Origin: Alphaproteobacteria bacterium 41-28
GTDB taxonomy: Bacteria > Pseudomonadota > Alphaproteobacteria > UBA9655
Reading direction: 5' to 3'
DNA length: 50,389 nt
Assembly: GCA_001897795.1 (NCBI GenBank)
Contig: MKUL01000055.1
Span: 1 to 50,389, forward strand
Shown: positions 9,038 through 18,076 of the stretch, piece by piece
Position numbering within the stretch: position 1 is the stretch's first letter
How the letters are laid out: every line of letters begins with the position of its first letter
Translations under genes and position numbers: made by a program
Notes under the pieces: model-generated
Seen by the model: only the letters and a program-made list of their open reading frames with translations
Databases searched by the model: none
What the model was told of the DNA's origin: nothing

Positions 9038-9979
9038 CTATTGTGAATTCTTACTTTCTAAGGTTGCAAAAGCACACGTCAATGTTACTTTTTTGTCAAG
9101 TTGCGCCAAGCCGCATTGATCAAAAAGCTCTTTTATTTTGTCGCATACGTTGAGTGCGTATTCAAGAGAAGTTCCTTCAAAAAATGAAGACCTTTCCTCT
9201 GCTTTTGCCAAGAGATGAGTATGAAGGTAATTTCTGACTAGATCCTCAATAAGCGCGTAAGACGTTTCATCTCCTCCATGGGTATGGATAAAGGATGTTG
9301 AGGATTCTCCCATAAGGACACGTTGAAGATCTTCATAAATTTGAGCCCCCTTCCCTTCCATAAGGCGCATGAGGTGCCCTGGACTTCCTTGAGCAACGGG
9401 AAGAAAATCCGGAGAAACACATCCTTGTGAGTGGAGGACTTCCCGACATTCCGCTTCATTCAGAGGATTTAAGGCCAACACCTGACATCGTGACCGGATC
9501 GTAGGTAAAAGGCGCCCCGTAAAAGGAGTGATTAAAAAGAAAACGGTCCGAGGCGGTGGTTCCTCGAGGCGCTTTAAAAGCGCATTGGCAGCATTTCGAT
9601 TCAGTCTATCTGCCCCGTCAATAATGACAACTCGCCACCCCTCTTCTGCTGAGGTTTGGTTTAAAAATCCATTCAGCTCCCGAACAGATTCGACTCCGAT
9701 TTCGCGGGTTTCTTCATCTCCTAGCGTCCACAGATCACCATGACTTTGAGCGACAATACGTCGATGGAAAGGCTCGCTTTCGTCAAATGTCGTATTCCCA
9801 TCTTGCCTTCCCGATAAAATATAGCGAGCCATATGAAAGACAAAGGTTGCTTTTCCAATGCCAACAGGCCCCGCTATAATCCACCCATGGGGAAAACGCT
9901 CTGAATGAAAAGCCCTTAACAAGACTTCTCGCTGTTTCTGATGACCAAAAAGTTTTAAATTTTCCCGCGGGGTGAGCAT
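9038..9979 (-). CDS. holB: DNA polymerase III subunit delta'
   Basis: Clamp-loader subunit that helps load the beta sliding clamp on DNA. 313 aa. An AAA+ module is visible: Walker A variant GPVGIGKA at residues 37-44, a Walker-B-like strand VVIIDGADRLNRNAANALLK, the arginine-containing segment LEEPPPRTVFFLITP and the SRC sensor motif in LLPTIRSRCQVLAL, all characteristic of delta'. The C-terminal helical part is less conserved, as usual. A TAGGA site sits just upstream of the ATG. In alphaproteobacteria holB usually follows tmk; here tmk is 17 kb away at 26845 with its own exported-protein neighbour, so the old operon has been split. Confidence 0.93.
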   Translation of the reverse strand: MLTPRENLKLFGHQKQREVLLRAFHSERFPHGWIIAGPVGIGKATFVFHMARYILSGRQDGNTTFDESEPFHRRIVAQSHGDLWTLGDEETREIGVESVRELNGFLNQTSAEEGWRVVIIDGADRLNRNAANALLKRLEEPPPRTVFFLITPFTGRLLPTIRSRCQVLALNPLNEAECREVLHSQGCVSPDFLPVAQGSPGHLMRLMEGKGAQIYEDLQRVLMGESSTSFIHTHGGDETSYALIEDLVRNYLHTHLLAKAEERSSFFEGTSLEYALNVCDKIKELFDQCGLAQLDKKVTLTCAFATLESKNSQ

Positions 9980-10117
9980 AAATTCCTAAGCGCGTACGTA
10001 AAACCTATCCAGAGTTTACATTATCGCAAATCACGGAGATAAAAACAAAGGATTTTCACAAATGGCCAATTTAAAAATCTACCTTATAAGACAAACAAAT
10101 CGATTTCAGAAAAGATA

Positions 10118-10150
10118 GGTGTATGGAGAGCTAAACTCACATACACACCT
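10118..10150 (-). terminator. Candidate terminator of the 390-aa exported protein gene
   Basis: Read on the minus strand just after the stop codon, GGTGTGTATG pairs imperfectly (a two-base bulge) with CATACACCT, with an AGTTTAGCTCTC loop, and is followed by TATCTTTTC. It has the right position and shape for a rho-independent terminator, though the stem is bulged. Confidence 0.4.
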
Positions 10151-10152
10151 TC

Positions 10153-11325
10153 TTAATTCCTTTTCAATCCTACGAGGGAAGAAAACCATCGATGCTTTGA
10201 GGGAACATCCTTTTGTGCAGGAGCAGCAGCCTTTTGTGCCAAATCCGTCTCTGTTGATACAATTTCTGGTGAAGAACGTCCCTTCATAGGATAATAATTC
10301 TTAGTATAAATTGGGTAATAATACTTAGTATAATATCCCCTTCCCACTTCCTTAATGTCAGCACGCCTATCTCTCCAGGCACGGAACACACTAGGAGGAT
10401 TTGATGGGCCACGTGCTTCTAAGATTTTAGACTTAAATATTGAGAGAGCTCGGGAGTTTGAAGACCCCAACATAATCTCTTTTTTATCAGACTTAGCTGC
10501 ATTCTCAAGGCTACGAACAGTAATTTTAGGATGTTTTTTTTCTTTTCCTTTGCTTAGAGACGCATCTGCTTCACTCGCTAAAGAAGTCTGCTTAACAAAA
10601 GAAGATAAGGTCATTCTAGGTTTCAAGATGAGGGCAGTGGAAGGGATTGAAGACACCATTTCCTCAGCCCATGCTTTCTCAATCTCTTCTTTGTCGATGC
10701 CACTATCATTATCACCCATATTTGAAGCAGAGGAAGTATTTGAAAATCCAGGGTTAACAATACGAGTTACAGTACCTTCACCCTCGGTATCACCGTCAAT
10801 ATCACTCATACTGGAAGCAGTGTTTGAAAATCCGGGGTTAACAATACGTGTTTCAGTACCCTCATCTTCGCTGTCACTTCCATCATTTACAGCGGATCCT
10901 AATACTAAGGATTTTAGAGGAAGGCCCTCAAATGGCAATGCACCTACAAAATCTGAGACCTCACCGTTGCGGTGTTTTGTTTGCCCAAAAACTGTATACT
11001 TAGGTTGGTGTACACAGAAAGGATTAAAAAAGGTTTTAGATTCGGATCCGTCTGCATCATCGATCGCTATTTCTTTTATACCAAAAAAATATTTTCTTTT
11101 CTCTTGAATGGAAGAATTTGAAAGAACATTATATTTACGAATACTACCAGTGTTGTAAGTTTCTTCTACGATATAGAGCCCTTCTTTAGATGGTGCTACA
11201 CTTAAACGGGTAACCATCCTTATACCATCTTCACTCGGCAATCTAAAGGAACCTGCATTAACTTGTAAGTTATTACAGGCTATGGAAATTACTCCTAATG
11301 CAATGACACTGATAGAAATACGCAT
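10153..11325 (-). CDS. Hypothetical exported repeat-containing protein, 390 aa
   Basis: Strong ribosome site (AGGAGGAA) five bases before the ATG. The signal peptide MRISISVIALGVISIACNNL ends near VNA-GSF; IAC could instead be read as a weak lipobox. The first 150 residues look folded (FFNPFCVHQPKYTVFGQTKH). There follows an acidic linker with a tandem duplication of about 29-32 residues: EGTETRIVNPGFSNTASSMS and EGTVTRIVNPGFSNTSSASN. The C-terminal third is basic and probably disordered, with a Tyr/Pro-rich patch (YYTKYYYPIYTKNYYPM). The RIVNPGFSNT motif may be a short linear binding motif. A 250-codon open frame lies on the opposite strand but lacks its own signals. Family not recognised; probably lineage-specific. 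Confidence 0.8.
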   Translation of the reverse strand: MRISISVIALGVISIACNNLQVNAGSFRLPSEDGIRMVTRLSVAPSKEGLYIVEETYNTGSIRKYNVLSNSSIQEKRKYFFGIKEIAIDDADGSESKTFFNPFCVHQPKYTVFGQTKHRNGEVSDFVGALPFEGLPLKSLVLGSAVNDGSDSEDEGTETRIVNPGFSNTASSMSDIDGDTEGEGTVTRIVNPGFSNTSSASNMGDNDSGIDKEEIEKAWAEEMVSSIPSTALILKPRMTLSSFVKQTSLASEADASLSKGKEKKHPKITVRSLENAAKSDKKEIMLGSSNSRALSIFKSKILEARGPSNPPSVFRAWRDRRADIKEVGRGYYTKYYYPIYTKNYYPMKGRSSPEIVSTETDLAQKAAAPAQKDVPSKHRWFSSLVGLKRN

Positions 11326-11669
11326 ATGTTCCTCCTGCTATTATGACAATCAAGCTTCGCAAAATATTTCAAAGCTACTTCAGCTTAATTCTGTTCTAAC
11401 CCATATGCAAGAGTTTTTATTAAATTTTTAAAGAAAGAGCATAATAAAATAACCGTTTGATTATATTACAAATTATAAAAGTTGAGTTGATATATAGAGA
11501 GCTATGTAGTGCTTACATTAAGGCAAATCAAAGAGAATAATTGAAGGCTCTTCGTAAATGGCGTAAAAAATAAGTTTAATTCAATAAATCAAAAAAGAAA
11601 TTTCCTCTTGAATTTTCTATAAAATATTCCTACATTTTCAATAGTACTCATGAATAAAGTAGGTATCGT
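11326..11669. other. Divergent intergenic region, AT-rich
   Basis: This 344-bp spacer separates two divergently transcribed exported-protein genes and must hold both promoters. A fair promoter for the plus-strand gene is annotated separately. No RNA gene, repeat or open frame with a ribosome site was seen. The minus-strand promoter could not be picked with confidence. Confidence 0.6.
11608..11636 (+). promoter_or_regulatory. Candidate sigma-70 promoter for the basic-tail exported protein
   Basis: TTGAAT (11608-11613), a 17-bp spacer and TACATT (11631-11636). Transcription would begin near 11643, leaving a leader of about 27 nt before the ATG at 11670, with an AAGTAGG ribosome site in between. 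Confidence 0.5.
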
Positions 11670-12881
11670 ATGGTTTGTAAGTCTCTGAGTCGGTCATTTC
11701 ACGCTCTTTTTTTCTTCATGCTTTTAATGACAGGAAATGTCACGTTCGCTATGGACGATTGGCTTGATCAACCTTTAAATACAGCGCCCTCTCTTGGAAG
11801 AACAGTGGGCCTTCCTTTTTTAGCTGGAGAGGAATCAGCAACTGCTTACCCATCATATTTGAGTCGTAATGTTGATATAACTAATATACAGAGAAACGCT
11901 ACAAACTTCCCTCAGACGGTTGTTATTCATCCTTATACAGTTAGCAGTGCTCCATGGGTTGGTGTTGCCTTAAAAAAGGTCGAAGCTGATGGAACAAATA
12001 CATACATTGTCATTCAAGATTATGATGGACGTCATTTACCTGGAATGCCTCCACCAAATTCCACACGCATCCCAGAAATACGCGCTCATTATTTATTTGG
12101 AAACCAAAATACCGCCGGAACAATAGTCAATGAACATTATATTTTGGATGCTATGGTGCAAGGGACAACAACCTTCCCAGCTACATTTGCAGGAGGAAAT
12201 GCGAGATATACAGGAGATGTCCACCTTCACAATGATGGTGGCCCTGTAACCAGAGTCTCACCAGATAACTTCGCTCTCAATCTTCCAAATGTAGGACAAC
12301 CAGGCGTTTTTTGGTCCGCTCTCAAAGAAACAGCAGGAGCACAACGACGTGTTGCAACGGCCCATGTATTCTTAAGTCAAGCTGAGAAGGAAGATTTTGT
12401 TGAAAATTTGCGTCAAATACGCTTGGGTGGGCACCAAATAACGCCACGTCATATCCGGGATTATTTCATGGCTCGCCCTGAAGCTTGGGCAAATGATATT
12501 TTTACGGCAATACGCCGTTTTACTCCACCTGATGCTTTAAGACAATTCTTGGTTGAAGCCGCAGGCCCAGCTCCATTACCTGCTCCATTACCAGCCCCTA
12601 CACCCATATTAGACCCTGTTCACGTGTCTACACCAGCAGCAACAATGAAAACAGCAACAAAAAGGGCGGTTCGAAAGAAAGTATCCCGAACATCTGCTAG
12701 AAAGAAGACCGCTTCGACACGTAAACCTAAAGCTGCACGAAAAACCATTCGTCGACCTGCAAGAAGAAAAGCCTCTTCTTTAAAGCGTACACGCGTTGCT
12801 AAAGGAAAGAGGATCAGAACTCCAAAAAGAGCCCGTAGCCAACGAGGACCTAAAAGGAGTAGGGGTAGAAGGAAAAGATAG
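11670..12881 (+). CDS. Exported protein with histone-H1-like basic tail, 403 aa
   Basis: The N-terminus (SFHALFFFMLLMTGNVTFAM) is a signal peptide, probably cut before MDDW. Residues about 30-290 form an apparently globular part without a recognised domain (motifs such as EIRAHYLFGNQNTAG and GDVHLHNDGGPVTRVSPDNF). A Pro-Ala linker (PAPLPAPLPAPTP) leads into a 78-residue tail, residues 326-403. I count 38 Lys/Arg and no Asp/Glu in that tail; it is laced with Ala, Ser, Thr and Pro, like histone H1 or chlamydial HctB tails, and ends RSRGRRKR. Such a tail would bind DNA or RNA and contains several nuclear-localisation-like clusters. In a host-associated bacterium a secreted nucleic-acid binder aimed at host chromatin is one reading; binding to extracellular DNA or to negatively charged surfaces are others. 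Its function is unknown. Confidence 0.85.
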   Translation: MVCKSLSRSFHALFFFMLLMTGNVTFAMDDWLDQPLNTAPSLGRTVGLPFLAGEESATAYPSYLSRNVDITNIQRNATNFPQTVVIHPYTVSSAPWVGVALKKVEADGTNTYIVIQDYDGRHLPGMPPPNSTRIPEIRAHYLFGNQNTAGTIVNEHYILDAMVQGTTTFPATFAGGNARYTGDVHLHNDGGPVTRVSPDNFALNLPNVGQPGVFWSALKETAGAQRRVATAHVFLSQAEKEDFVENLRQIRLGGHQITPRHIRDYFMARPEAWANDIFTAIRRFTPPDALRQFLVEAAGPAPLPAPLPAPTPILDPVHVSTPAATMKTATKRAVRKKVSRTSARKKTASTRKPKAARKTIRRPARRKASSLKRTRVAKGKRIRTPKRARSQRGPKRSRGRRKR

Positions 12882-12979
12882 AAATCCCCTCCTGTCACAG
12901 CACCACCTGGTGTCATCTTTACAAGTATAAGGAGCAGACGCTAAACTTATCACGAGATTACCCATTGGAAAGCAAATTC

Positions 12980-13525
12980 ATGCTGGAAACAGTCATTCTG
13001 GTGGATGAAAAGGATCATCCCTTCGGAACCCAAGAGAAACTAGCAGCCCACACAATCCCTCAACGCCATAGGGCATTTTCAGTCTTTATCTTTAATACTC
13101 AAGGAGAGACGCTGATTCAAAGACGGGCTTTGGGGAAGTATCATTCTCCTGGACTTTGGGCCAATAGTTGTTGTGGTCATCCACGACCTGGGGAGAAAGT
13201 GGACCTTGCGGCAAGCCGCCGTCTTCACGAAGAACTCGGATTTACCTGCCCCCTCTCTCCTCTCACAACGGTATGTTATACATTAAAACTTGAGAAAAAC
13301 ATGTGGGAGCTGGAATATACCCATGTTTTTAAGGGAACCTATGAAGGAGCGATTGAGCCCAATCCTGAAGAAGTCTGCGAAATGAAATGGGTGCCCCCTG
13401 AAACCCTCAGACGCGATGTCTTAGCTCATCCAACGCACTACGCAAGATGGTTTCGGCTTTATGTTTTAAAGCATTTTGAGGATATATTCGGAAGTGCCTA
13501 CTTAGCTGGGTCATCACGGATTTAG
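12980..13525 (+). CDS. idi: Isopentenyl-diphosphate delta-isomerase, type I
   Basis: Interconverts IPP and DMAPP, the five-carbon isoprenoid precursors, in the cytoplasm. I prefer the ATG at 12980 over an in-frame TTG at 12965: it has GGAAAG about ten bases upstream and aligns with the usual N-terminus of the family (LETVILVDEKDHPFGTQEK). Length is then 181 aa, matching the family. Visible features: the AAHTIPQRHRAFSVFIFN metal/substrate segment, the catalytic cysteine in WANSCCGHPRPGE, a degenerate Nudix box ending SRRLHEELGF, and WELEYTHVFKG with the second catalytic glutamate. It follows the basic-tail gene by about 100 bp. With a non-mevalonate pathway the enzyme is optional, so its retention suggests dependence on, or tuning of, isoprenoid supply. 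Confidence 0.96.
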   Translation: MLETVILVDEKDHPFGTQEKLAAHTIPQRHRAFSVFIFNTQGETLIQRRALGKYHSPGLWANSCCGHPRPGEKVDLAASRRLHEELGFTCPLSPLTTVCYTLKLEKNMWELEYTHVFKGTYEGAIEPNPEEVCEMKWVPPETLRRDVLAHPTHYARWFRLYVLKHFEDIFGSAYLAGSSRI

Positions 13526-13533
13526 ACACTCTC

Positions 13534-13619
13534 CTAGATTGCTTCGGAGCAAAGCTCCTCGCAAAGACGATTCCCCGACTCGGTCATTGCGAGCCCACAT
13601 TGTGGGCGAAGCAATCCAG
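13534..13619. repeat. Palindromic repeat, GATTGCTTCGG...GAAGCAATC family, copy 1
   Basis: Bounded by CTAGATTGCTTCGG and GCGAAGCAATCCAG as imperfect terminal inverted repeats, with internal hairpins GGAGCAAAGCTCC and GCCCACATTGTGGGC and the core GTCATTGCGAG. Related copies are at 29553-29635 and 38138-38241. It lies between the converging idi and MFS genes. Probably a short non-autonomous mobile element. Confidence 0.8.
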
Positions 13620-13629
13620 GAAGATAAAC

Positions 13630-14847
13630 CTAAGATACATTTACTTTTCTTAGATGAATTTGTGCCTGATATAAGAGGGTACAGAAACCGATAACACCGA
13701 TAGCTAAGGTAATAGGAATCACGCCTATTCCATAAACAAATGCTTGGGCAACGTCTGGTCCCCCATAAGCATTGACGACAACACCTATAACCGTATGAAA
13801 AGCGTATCCAAAGCTCATGATAATCATGTTTGCAACGGCTGTTGTAAGCCCAGAAACATGTTCAGGAACATATGTAGAGGCTTTGTAAATCGCAAGGATC
13901 TGATAAGCACAGCATATGCCAACGATAAGGAAGCTTACGATCATGCTATTAACTGTAAAATATCCTAAAATTAAAGCGACGAAGCTAAGGGCCATGATGA
14001 CGCCTGCGCCTATAATAGAACCTAAGTAGCTGCCTGTTTTTTCTGCAATAAGGCTTAAAACGGGAGCTCCAAAGCACATCCCAATGAAGATCATCGAAGG
14101 AAGATAGCTCGCCATAGCTGTATCAAAGCCATATACTTGCTTTAAAAACTCTGACCCCCATACATCTGCAAACCCTTCTAAGGGACCAACCATCATCCCT
14201 GCAAAAATACACAAAGCGATGACCTTACCATTCGTAAAAACCTCTTTTAAATCAGCAATAGCACTCCTATGGGAGCTCGGTGCCATCTCGGGTACGATGA
14301 AATAGGTCAATGCGGCAAGCGCCATGCCAATACCTACAAAAATTTGTACGACCATTTTATACCCTAAGATATCACACATATAACTCACGGGTCCTCCCCC
14401 ATAGATTGCCCCAATAAGCCCTATTGTTACCGACAGACTCAGCATCCTCGTAAATCGCTCTTCGCTAAAAGCCATGCGAATGACTTTGAAAGCCCCAAGT
14501 ATAGCAGCAGATGACCCCATGCCAATGAGAGCTCTACCCACAATGGGATAGACCCAATAATCAGCAAAAATGATAGGCAAAAGCCCTGTAACGGTTAGTA
14601 AAATGCAAGCTGTCATGACTGGTTTTGGCCCATAACGATCAAGCAGAATCCCTATAGGTAAGTGCATTAGTGAATAACCAATATAATAAACTCCTGAAAA
14701 TTGACCAAAAACAGCAGCGTCAATATTAAATTGCTGCATAATATCTTCAAGCATTATACTTGGCATAACTCTTAATATATATTGATATGCATAGAACATA
14801 GATGCAATGATCCATACTACCCATGCTATTGAACGCGAACGTGACAT
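13630..14847 (-). CDS. MFS transporter
   Basis: Major facilitator superfamily carrier with about 12 membrane helices, 405 aa from the ATG at 14847. That ATG has GAGGA five bases upstream; an in-frame ATG at 14859 overlaps the ribosome site and is less likely. The MFS signature after TM2 is visible as GILLDRYGPKPVM and the helix pattern is uniform (IAWVVWIIASMFYAYQYILR, GALIGMGSSAAILGAFKV without charge gaps). The type resembles MFS members common in intracellular bacteria, but the substrate cannot be read from the sequence. It converges with idi, a palindromic repeat lying between them. Its upstream side is a 618-bp non-coding region. Confidence 0.9.
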   Translation of the reverse strand: MSRSRSIAWVVWIIASMFYAYQYILRVMPSIMLEDIMQQFNIDAAVFGQFSGVYYIGYSLMHLPIGILLDRYGPKPVMTACILLTVTGLLPIIFADYWVYPIVGRALIGMGSSAAILGAFKVIRMAFSEERFTRMLSLSVTIGLIGAIYGGGPVSYMCDILGYKMVVQIFVGIGMALAALTYFIVPEMAPSSHRSAIADLKEVFTNGKVIALCIFAGMMVGPLEGFADVWGSEFLKQVYGFDTAMASYLPSMIFIGMCFGAPVLSLIAEKTGSYLGSIIGAGVIMALSFVALILGYFTVNSMIVSFLIVGICCAYQILAIYKASTYVPEHVSGLTTAVANMIIMSFGYAFHTVIGVVVNAYGGPDVAQAFVYGIGVIPITLAIGVIGFCTLLYQAQIHLRKVNVS

Positions 14848-15465
14848 AATCTTCCTCATTTTTTAAAATACATTTCAAAACCCCTAAGGGTTCATTTTTA
14901 AAATTGCAATAATAATTGTGTGAAAATAAGGTATGCTCCGCCTTAGCGGAGGAGGAGAAGTCCACTGAGAAGAGAAGTCAGAAAATCTTTTTTGTCACAT
15001 TTTGACATTATATCGATCTCATAAATTAACCTAACAATGATATCGTTTTCGACATCATAAATAAGATATGGACATTGAAGAGTTATTTGTCAATGCTTAA
15101 TGAGAAGAAAAATGAACACCACACTTCATCCCACACTTGTCTTTCCCGCTTTCGCGGGAATGACGAACGGGGGGAAAAAATTCGAGGATGACGCGGGAGA
15201 TGAATGTCTATAAGATTATTTTCGTCACGACTCACCCACCCGTGTCATCCTTGCCCCCGCCTATCCTTGCGGGAAAGGTTTTTTCTAGTTAATATAAGCG
15301 GGGGTTACCTTTTCTTGGCCGAGGATCTTTCGGGCAATTAGATCCTCGGTCAAGAAATGCTAGAGTTTTCCTTCGAAAAACTAAGCATTTCTTACCAAGG
15401 ATGACACCGTGTGTGGGGAATGGTAAGTAGTAAAGAGTATATGTCAATGAAAAGGTCCCAAACGC
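14848..15465. other. Long intergenic region with several palindromic repeats
   Basis: About 618 bp between the divergent MFS and PBP genes. It contains a small perfect hairpin, CTCCGCCTTAGCGGAG (near 14936-14951), repeat fragments near 15135-15200 (CCCGCTTTCGCGGGAATGACG and GAGGATGACGCGGGA), and a 166-bp palindromic element at 15242-15407. The first 250 bp are AT-rich and should contain the MFS promoter. No gene with a ribosome site was found. Confidence 0.6.
15242..15407. repeat. TGTCATCCTTG palindromic element, copy A
   Basis: Starts GTGTCATCCTTG and ends CAAGGATGACAC. Internally GAGGATCT...AGATCCTC and AAGAAATGC...GCATTTCTT form hairpins. The right two thirds (CCTTTTCTTGGCCGAGGATC onward) match, in reverse orientation, the element at 37954-38101, which shows both are copies of one family. 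It lies upstream of the PBP gene. Confidence 0.8.
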
Positions 15466-17445
15466 GTGAAGCTTTCCATCCATCCTGAAGACCGCTTAGG
15501 CGTTGAAACTCATGAACCTCCAAAGGTCAAGAAGAAGGCACCGCCCCCTCCTCCTCAGCCTCCTCGGGGAAATAAGAAAGGTCCACGCTGGCCTTGGCTT
15601 TTGAAATGGTCTTGTATTCTTTTGATTTGGGTCTCTTTCTTTGGCGGGTGTTTTGTCCTTTGGTATAGCTATGATCTACCGGATATCACAAAACTTCAGC
15701 AAACCACAAGACGTCCAAGTATTACCATTCTTGCTAAAGACGGCACAAAACTTGCGACCTATGGGGATCTGCATGGTCAGATGGTGAACATCAAAAAACT
15801 TCCATCCCATGTGATACAAGCCTTTTTGGCCATTGAGGATCGACGGTTTTATTCCCACTTTGGTGTGGATCTGATTGGCCTAGTTCGCGCCATCTGGACC
15901 AATTATCGTGCCGGACATGTGGTTCAAGGCGGCAGCACGATCACACAGCAGTTAGCTAAAAACTTCCTGCAAACTGAAAAGCTTTATGATGTGAACGACC
16001 GTTCCTTGAGGCGTAAGATTCAAGAAGCGCTTCTCGCAATTTGGTTAGAACGTAAGTTTACGAAGGATCAAATCCTGACCATGTACATTAACCGGGTTTA
16101 TTTAGGATCAGGAACTTTTGGTCTTGCTGCCGCGTCCCTCCATTATTTTGGAAAGAAGTCCCAAGACTTAAGCATTTATGAAGCGGCCGTCATTGCAGGA
16201 CTTTTAAAAGCTCCCTCAAAATATTCACCTTCCCATAATCCTGATCTTGCGGATCAGAGGGCTTCCCAAGTTCTTGTGAATATGGTTAAGGAAGGCTTTA
16301 TCAGCGAAGATGTCAAAGAAGCAGCCTTAGCTCTCGCTTCTTCAACATCTGAGACTTTTCGAGGATCGGCCATTCGCTATTTTACGGATTGGATCGTTGA
16401 TATTTTACCCTCTTATCTTGATACCAAGAACAAGGATCTTGTGATTACGACAACACTTGATCCACATCTCCAATCCATAGCTGAAGAGAAGGTACAGGAA
16501 GTTTTGCAAGAGAAAGGTGAACCGGCTAAGGTTAGCCAAGTGGCACTTGTTTCCATGACTCCAGATGGAGCTATCCGGGCCCTGGTTGGAGGCGCTAACT
16601 ATAAGAAGAGCCAGTTTAACCGGGCTACACAAGCTCTTCGTCAACCAGGATCTGCTTTTAAGACAATTGTGCATTTGGCAGCCCTTGAAGCAGGAATGCA
16701 TCCCTGGGATATGGTGAGTGACCTGCCAGTGAGGGTTGGATCGTGGCATCCTTCAAATTATAAGCATAAATCACGAGGAGAAATTTCACTCCAGGATGCT
16801 CTTGCCCATTCCGTAAATTCTGTGAGTGTACGCCTGGCTCAAAGGGTGGGTTTATCCCGAATTATGCAGACAGCTCGCCGCTTAGGATTGAATTCCCCTC
16901 TTCCCAATGATTTAACGATTGTCTTGGGATCAGGAGAGACAACCCTCCTCGAACTCACAACAGCTTATGCTGTGATTGCAAGGAATGGGCTGAGCGTAAA
17001 ACCTTATGCTATTTTAAAGGTAGCAGACCTTGAGGGACACGTTCTTTATACGAACAAATTTCTTCCTCCTCAACGGATTATTGACCCCTCTGTTACTCGA
17101 GAGCTTATCCAAATGATGCAAGCCGTGATGGATTACGGGACTGGGAAAAAATCTGCAATTGGAAGACCTTCCGCAGGGAAAACAGGGACGACCCAAGATG
17201 ACCACGATTATTGGTTGATTGCCTTTACACCTGAGTTAATTACAGGCACTTGGGCTGGAAATGACGATAATACTCCCATGAATCCGAAGGAAGGGAGCTC
17301 TGCCGGCCGTCTCTGGCATCTCTTTATGTCCCAAGTCCCTTATACACCAGCCTCTTTTCCACAGCCAGCAACGCCACCCGTTGAGGAGTCCCCGCCTTCA
17401 GGAGGCTTGTTGGATGACTTTATCGATAGTTTGTTTGGCGGATGA
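15466..17445 (+). CDS. mrcA: Class A penicillin-binding protein (PBP1A family)
   Basis: Bifunctional peptidoglycan synthase. It polymerises lipid II glycan strands and crosslinks the peptides, anchored in the inner membrane and facing the periplasm. 659 aa from a GTG start with AAAGGT upstream. Residues 1-45 are cytoplasmic with a proline stretch ([11 protein letters not shown]), followed by one TM helix. The GT51 transglycosylase domain shows its catalytic Glu124 in [16 protein letters not shown] and the [12 protein letters not shown] motif. The transpeptidase domain has S396-x-x-K399 (PGSAFKT), S449-V-N451 and K572-T-G. It is shorter than E. coli PBP1A (about 850 aa), because the inserted OB-like domain is missing or reduced. 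The last 48 bp overlap tdk tail to tail. Gene symbol is by family. Confidence 0.95.
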   Translation: MKLSIHPEDRLGVETHEPPKVKKKAPPPPPQPPRGNKKGPRWPWLLKWSCILLIWVSFFGGCFVLWYSYDLPDITKLQQTTRRPSITILAKDGTKLATYGDLHGQMVNIKKLPSHVIQAFLAIEDRRFYSHFGVDLIGLVRAIWTNYRAGHVVQGGSTITQQLAKNFLQTEKLYDVNDRSLRRKIQEALLAIWLERKFTKDQILTMYINRVYLGSGTFGLAAASLHYFGKKSQDLSIYEAAVIAGLLKAPSKYSPSHNPDLADQRASQVLVNMVKEGFISEDVKEAALALASSTSETFRGSAIRYFTDWIVDILPSYLDTKNKDLVITTTLDPHLQSIAEEKVQEVLQEKGEPAKVSQVALVSMTPDGAIRALVGGANYKKSQFNRATQALRQPGSAFKTIVHLAALEAGMHPWDMVSDLPVRVGSWHPSNYKHKSRGEISLQDALAHSVNSVSVRLAQRVGLSRIMQTARRLGLNSPLPNDLTIVLGSGETTLLELTTAYAVIARNGLSVKPYAILKVADLEGHVLYTNKFLPPQRIIDPSVTRELIQMMQAVMDYGTGKKSAIGRPSAGKTGTTQDDHDYWLIAFTPELITGTWAGNDDNTPMNPKEGSSAGRLWHLFMSQVPYTPASFPQPATPPVEESPPSGGLLDDFIDSLFGG

Positions 17446-18018
17446 GGTTTCGCCACTCATGAAATGCTTCCGGCATAGCGAAATGTAACGATCATTGCCA
17501 CCGATTTCAATTTGTTCACCCTCTCGGACAATACTGCCATTTTCATCGATGCGGGGGTTCATGATCGCTTTTTTACCACAATGGCAGATGGTTTTAAGTT
17601 CAATAAGCTCATCTGCCCAGGTGAGAAGATAACGGCTACCCTCAAAGGGCTCACCCGTAAAATCTGACCTGAGGCCGTAGGCAAGAGCAGGAATCTTCAA
17701 CTCATCCACAATGCGTGTGAGCTGCAAAACTTGAGCTTTCGCCAAAAATTGCGCCTCATCAATCAGAATACAACTGATGCGCTTTGTTTTAATAACTTCA
17801 TTCACAAAATGAAAAAAATCAAACATCTTTTCGAAAGGGTAGGCTTGAGATTCAAGCCCTATGCGCGAAGCGATTACGCCCATGGCACGACGGGTGTCGA
17901 TGGCTGGAATAAAAAGGAGAGTCTCCATCCCGCGTTCGCGGTAGTTATATTCGGATTGGAGAAGGGTAGTCGTTTTCCCAGCATTCATAGCTGAATAATA
18001 AAAGTGGAGCTTTGCCAT
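17398..18018 (-). CDS. tdk: Thymidine kinase
   Basis: Phosphorylates thymidine to dTMP with ATP, the entry step of thymidine salvage. 206 aa, normal for type II TK1. The P-loop is in [13 protein letters not shown] (G14-K15-T16), the Walker-B-like segment is [10 protein letters not shown], the lasso/substrate part [15 protein letters not shown], and the structural zinc site is supported by CHCGKK and SLCRKHF. With tmk at 26845 it makes a two-step route from salvaged thymidine to dTDP, which suits a host-dependent organism. The gene converges on the PBP gene and shares its last 48 bp with it. Confidence 0.97.
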   Translation of the reverse strand: MAKLHFYYSAMNAGKTTTLLQSEYNYRERGMETLLFIPAIDTRRAMGVIASRIGLESQAYPFEKMFDFFHFVNEVIKTKRISCILIDEAQFLAKAQVLQLTRIVDELKIPALAYGLRSDFTGEPFEGSRYLLTWADELIELKTICHCGKKAIMNPRIDENGSIVREGEQIEIGGNDRYISLCRKHFMSGETSSAKQTIDKVIQQAS

Positions 18019-18076
18019 TGGCGTCCTTGAGTTGTCATGAATAAGTATGGATTATCTTATATGACCCTATGTATTC

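Noticed and set aside
10355..11107. 250-codon open frame opposite the 390-aa exported protein
   Set aside because: No ribosome site, no sensible protein features; the minus-strand gene has a perfect ribosome site and signal peptide. It arises from the base composition of that gene.
12965..12979. TTG start for idi giving five extra residues
   Set aside because: The ATG at 12980 has a better ribosome site and matches the usual family N-terminus.
15242..15407. Possible riboswitch upstream of the PBP gene
   Set aside because: The structure is a repeat shared with 37954-38101, which lies between two gene ends, so a metabolite sensor is unlikely.
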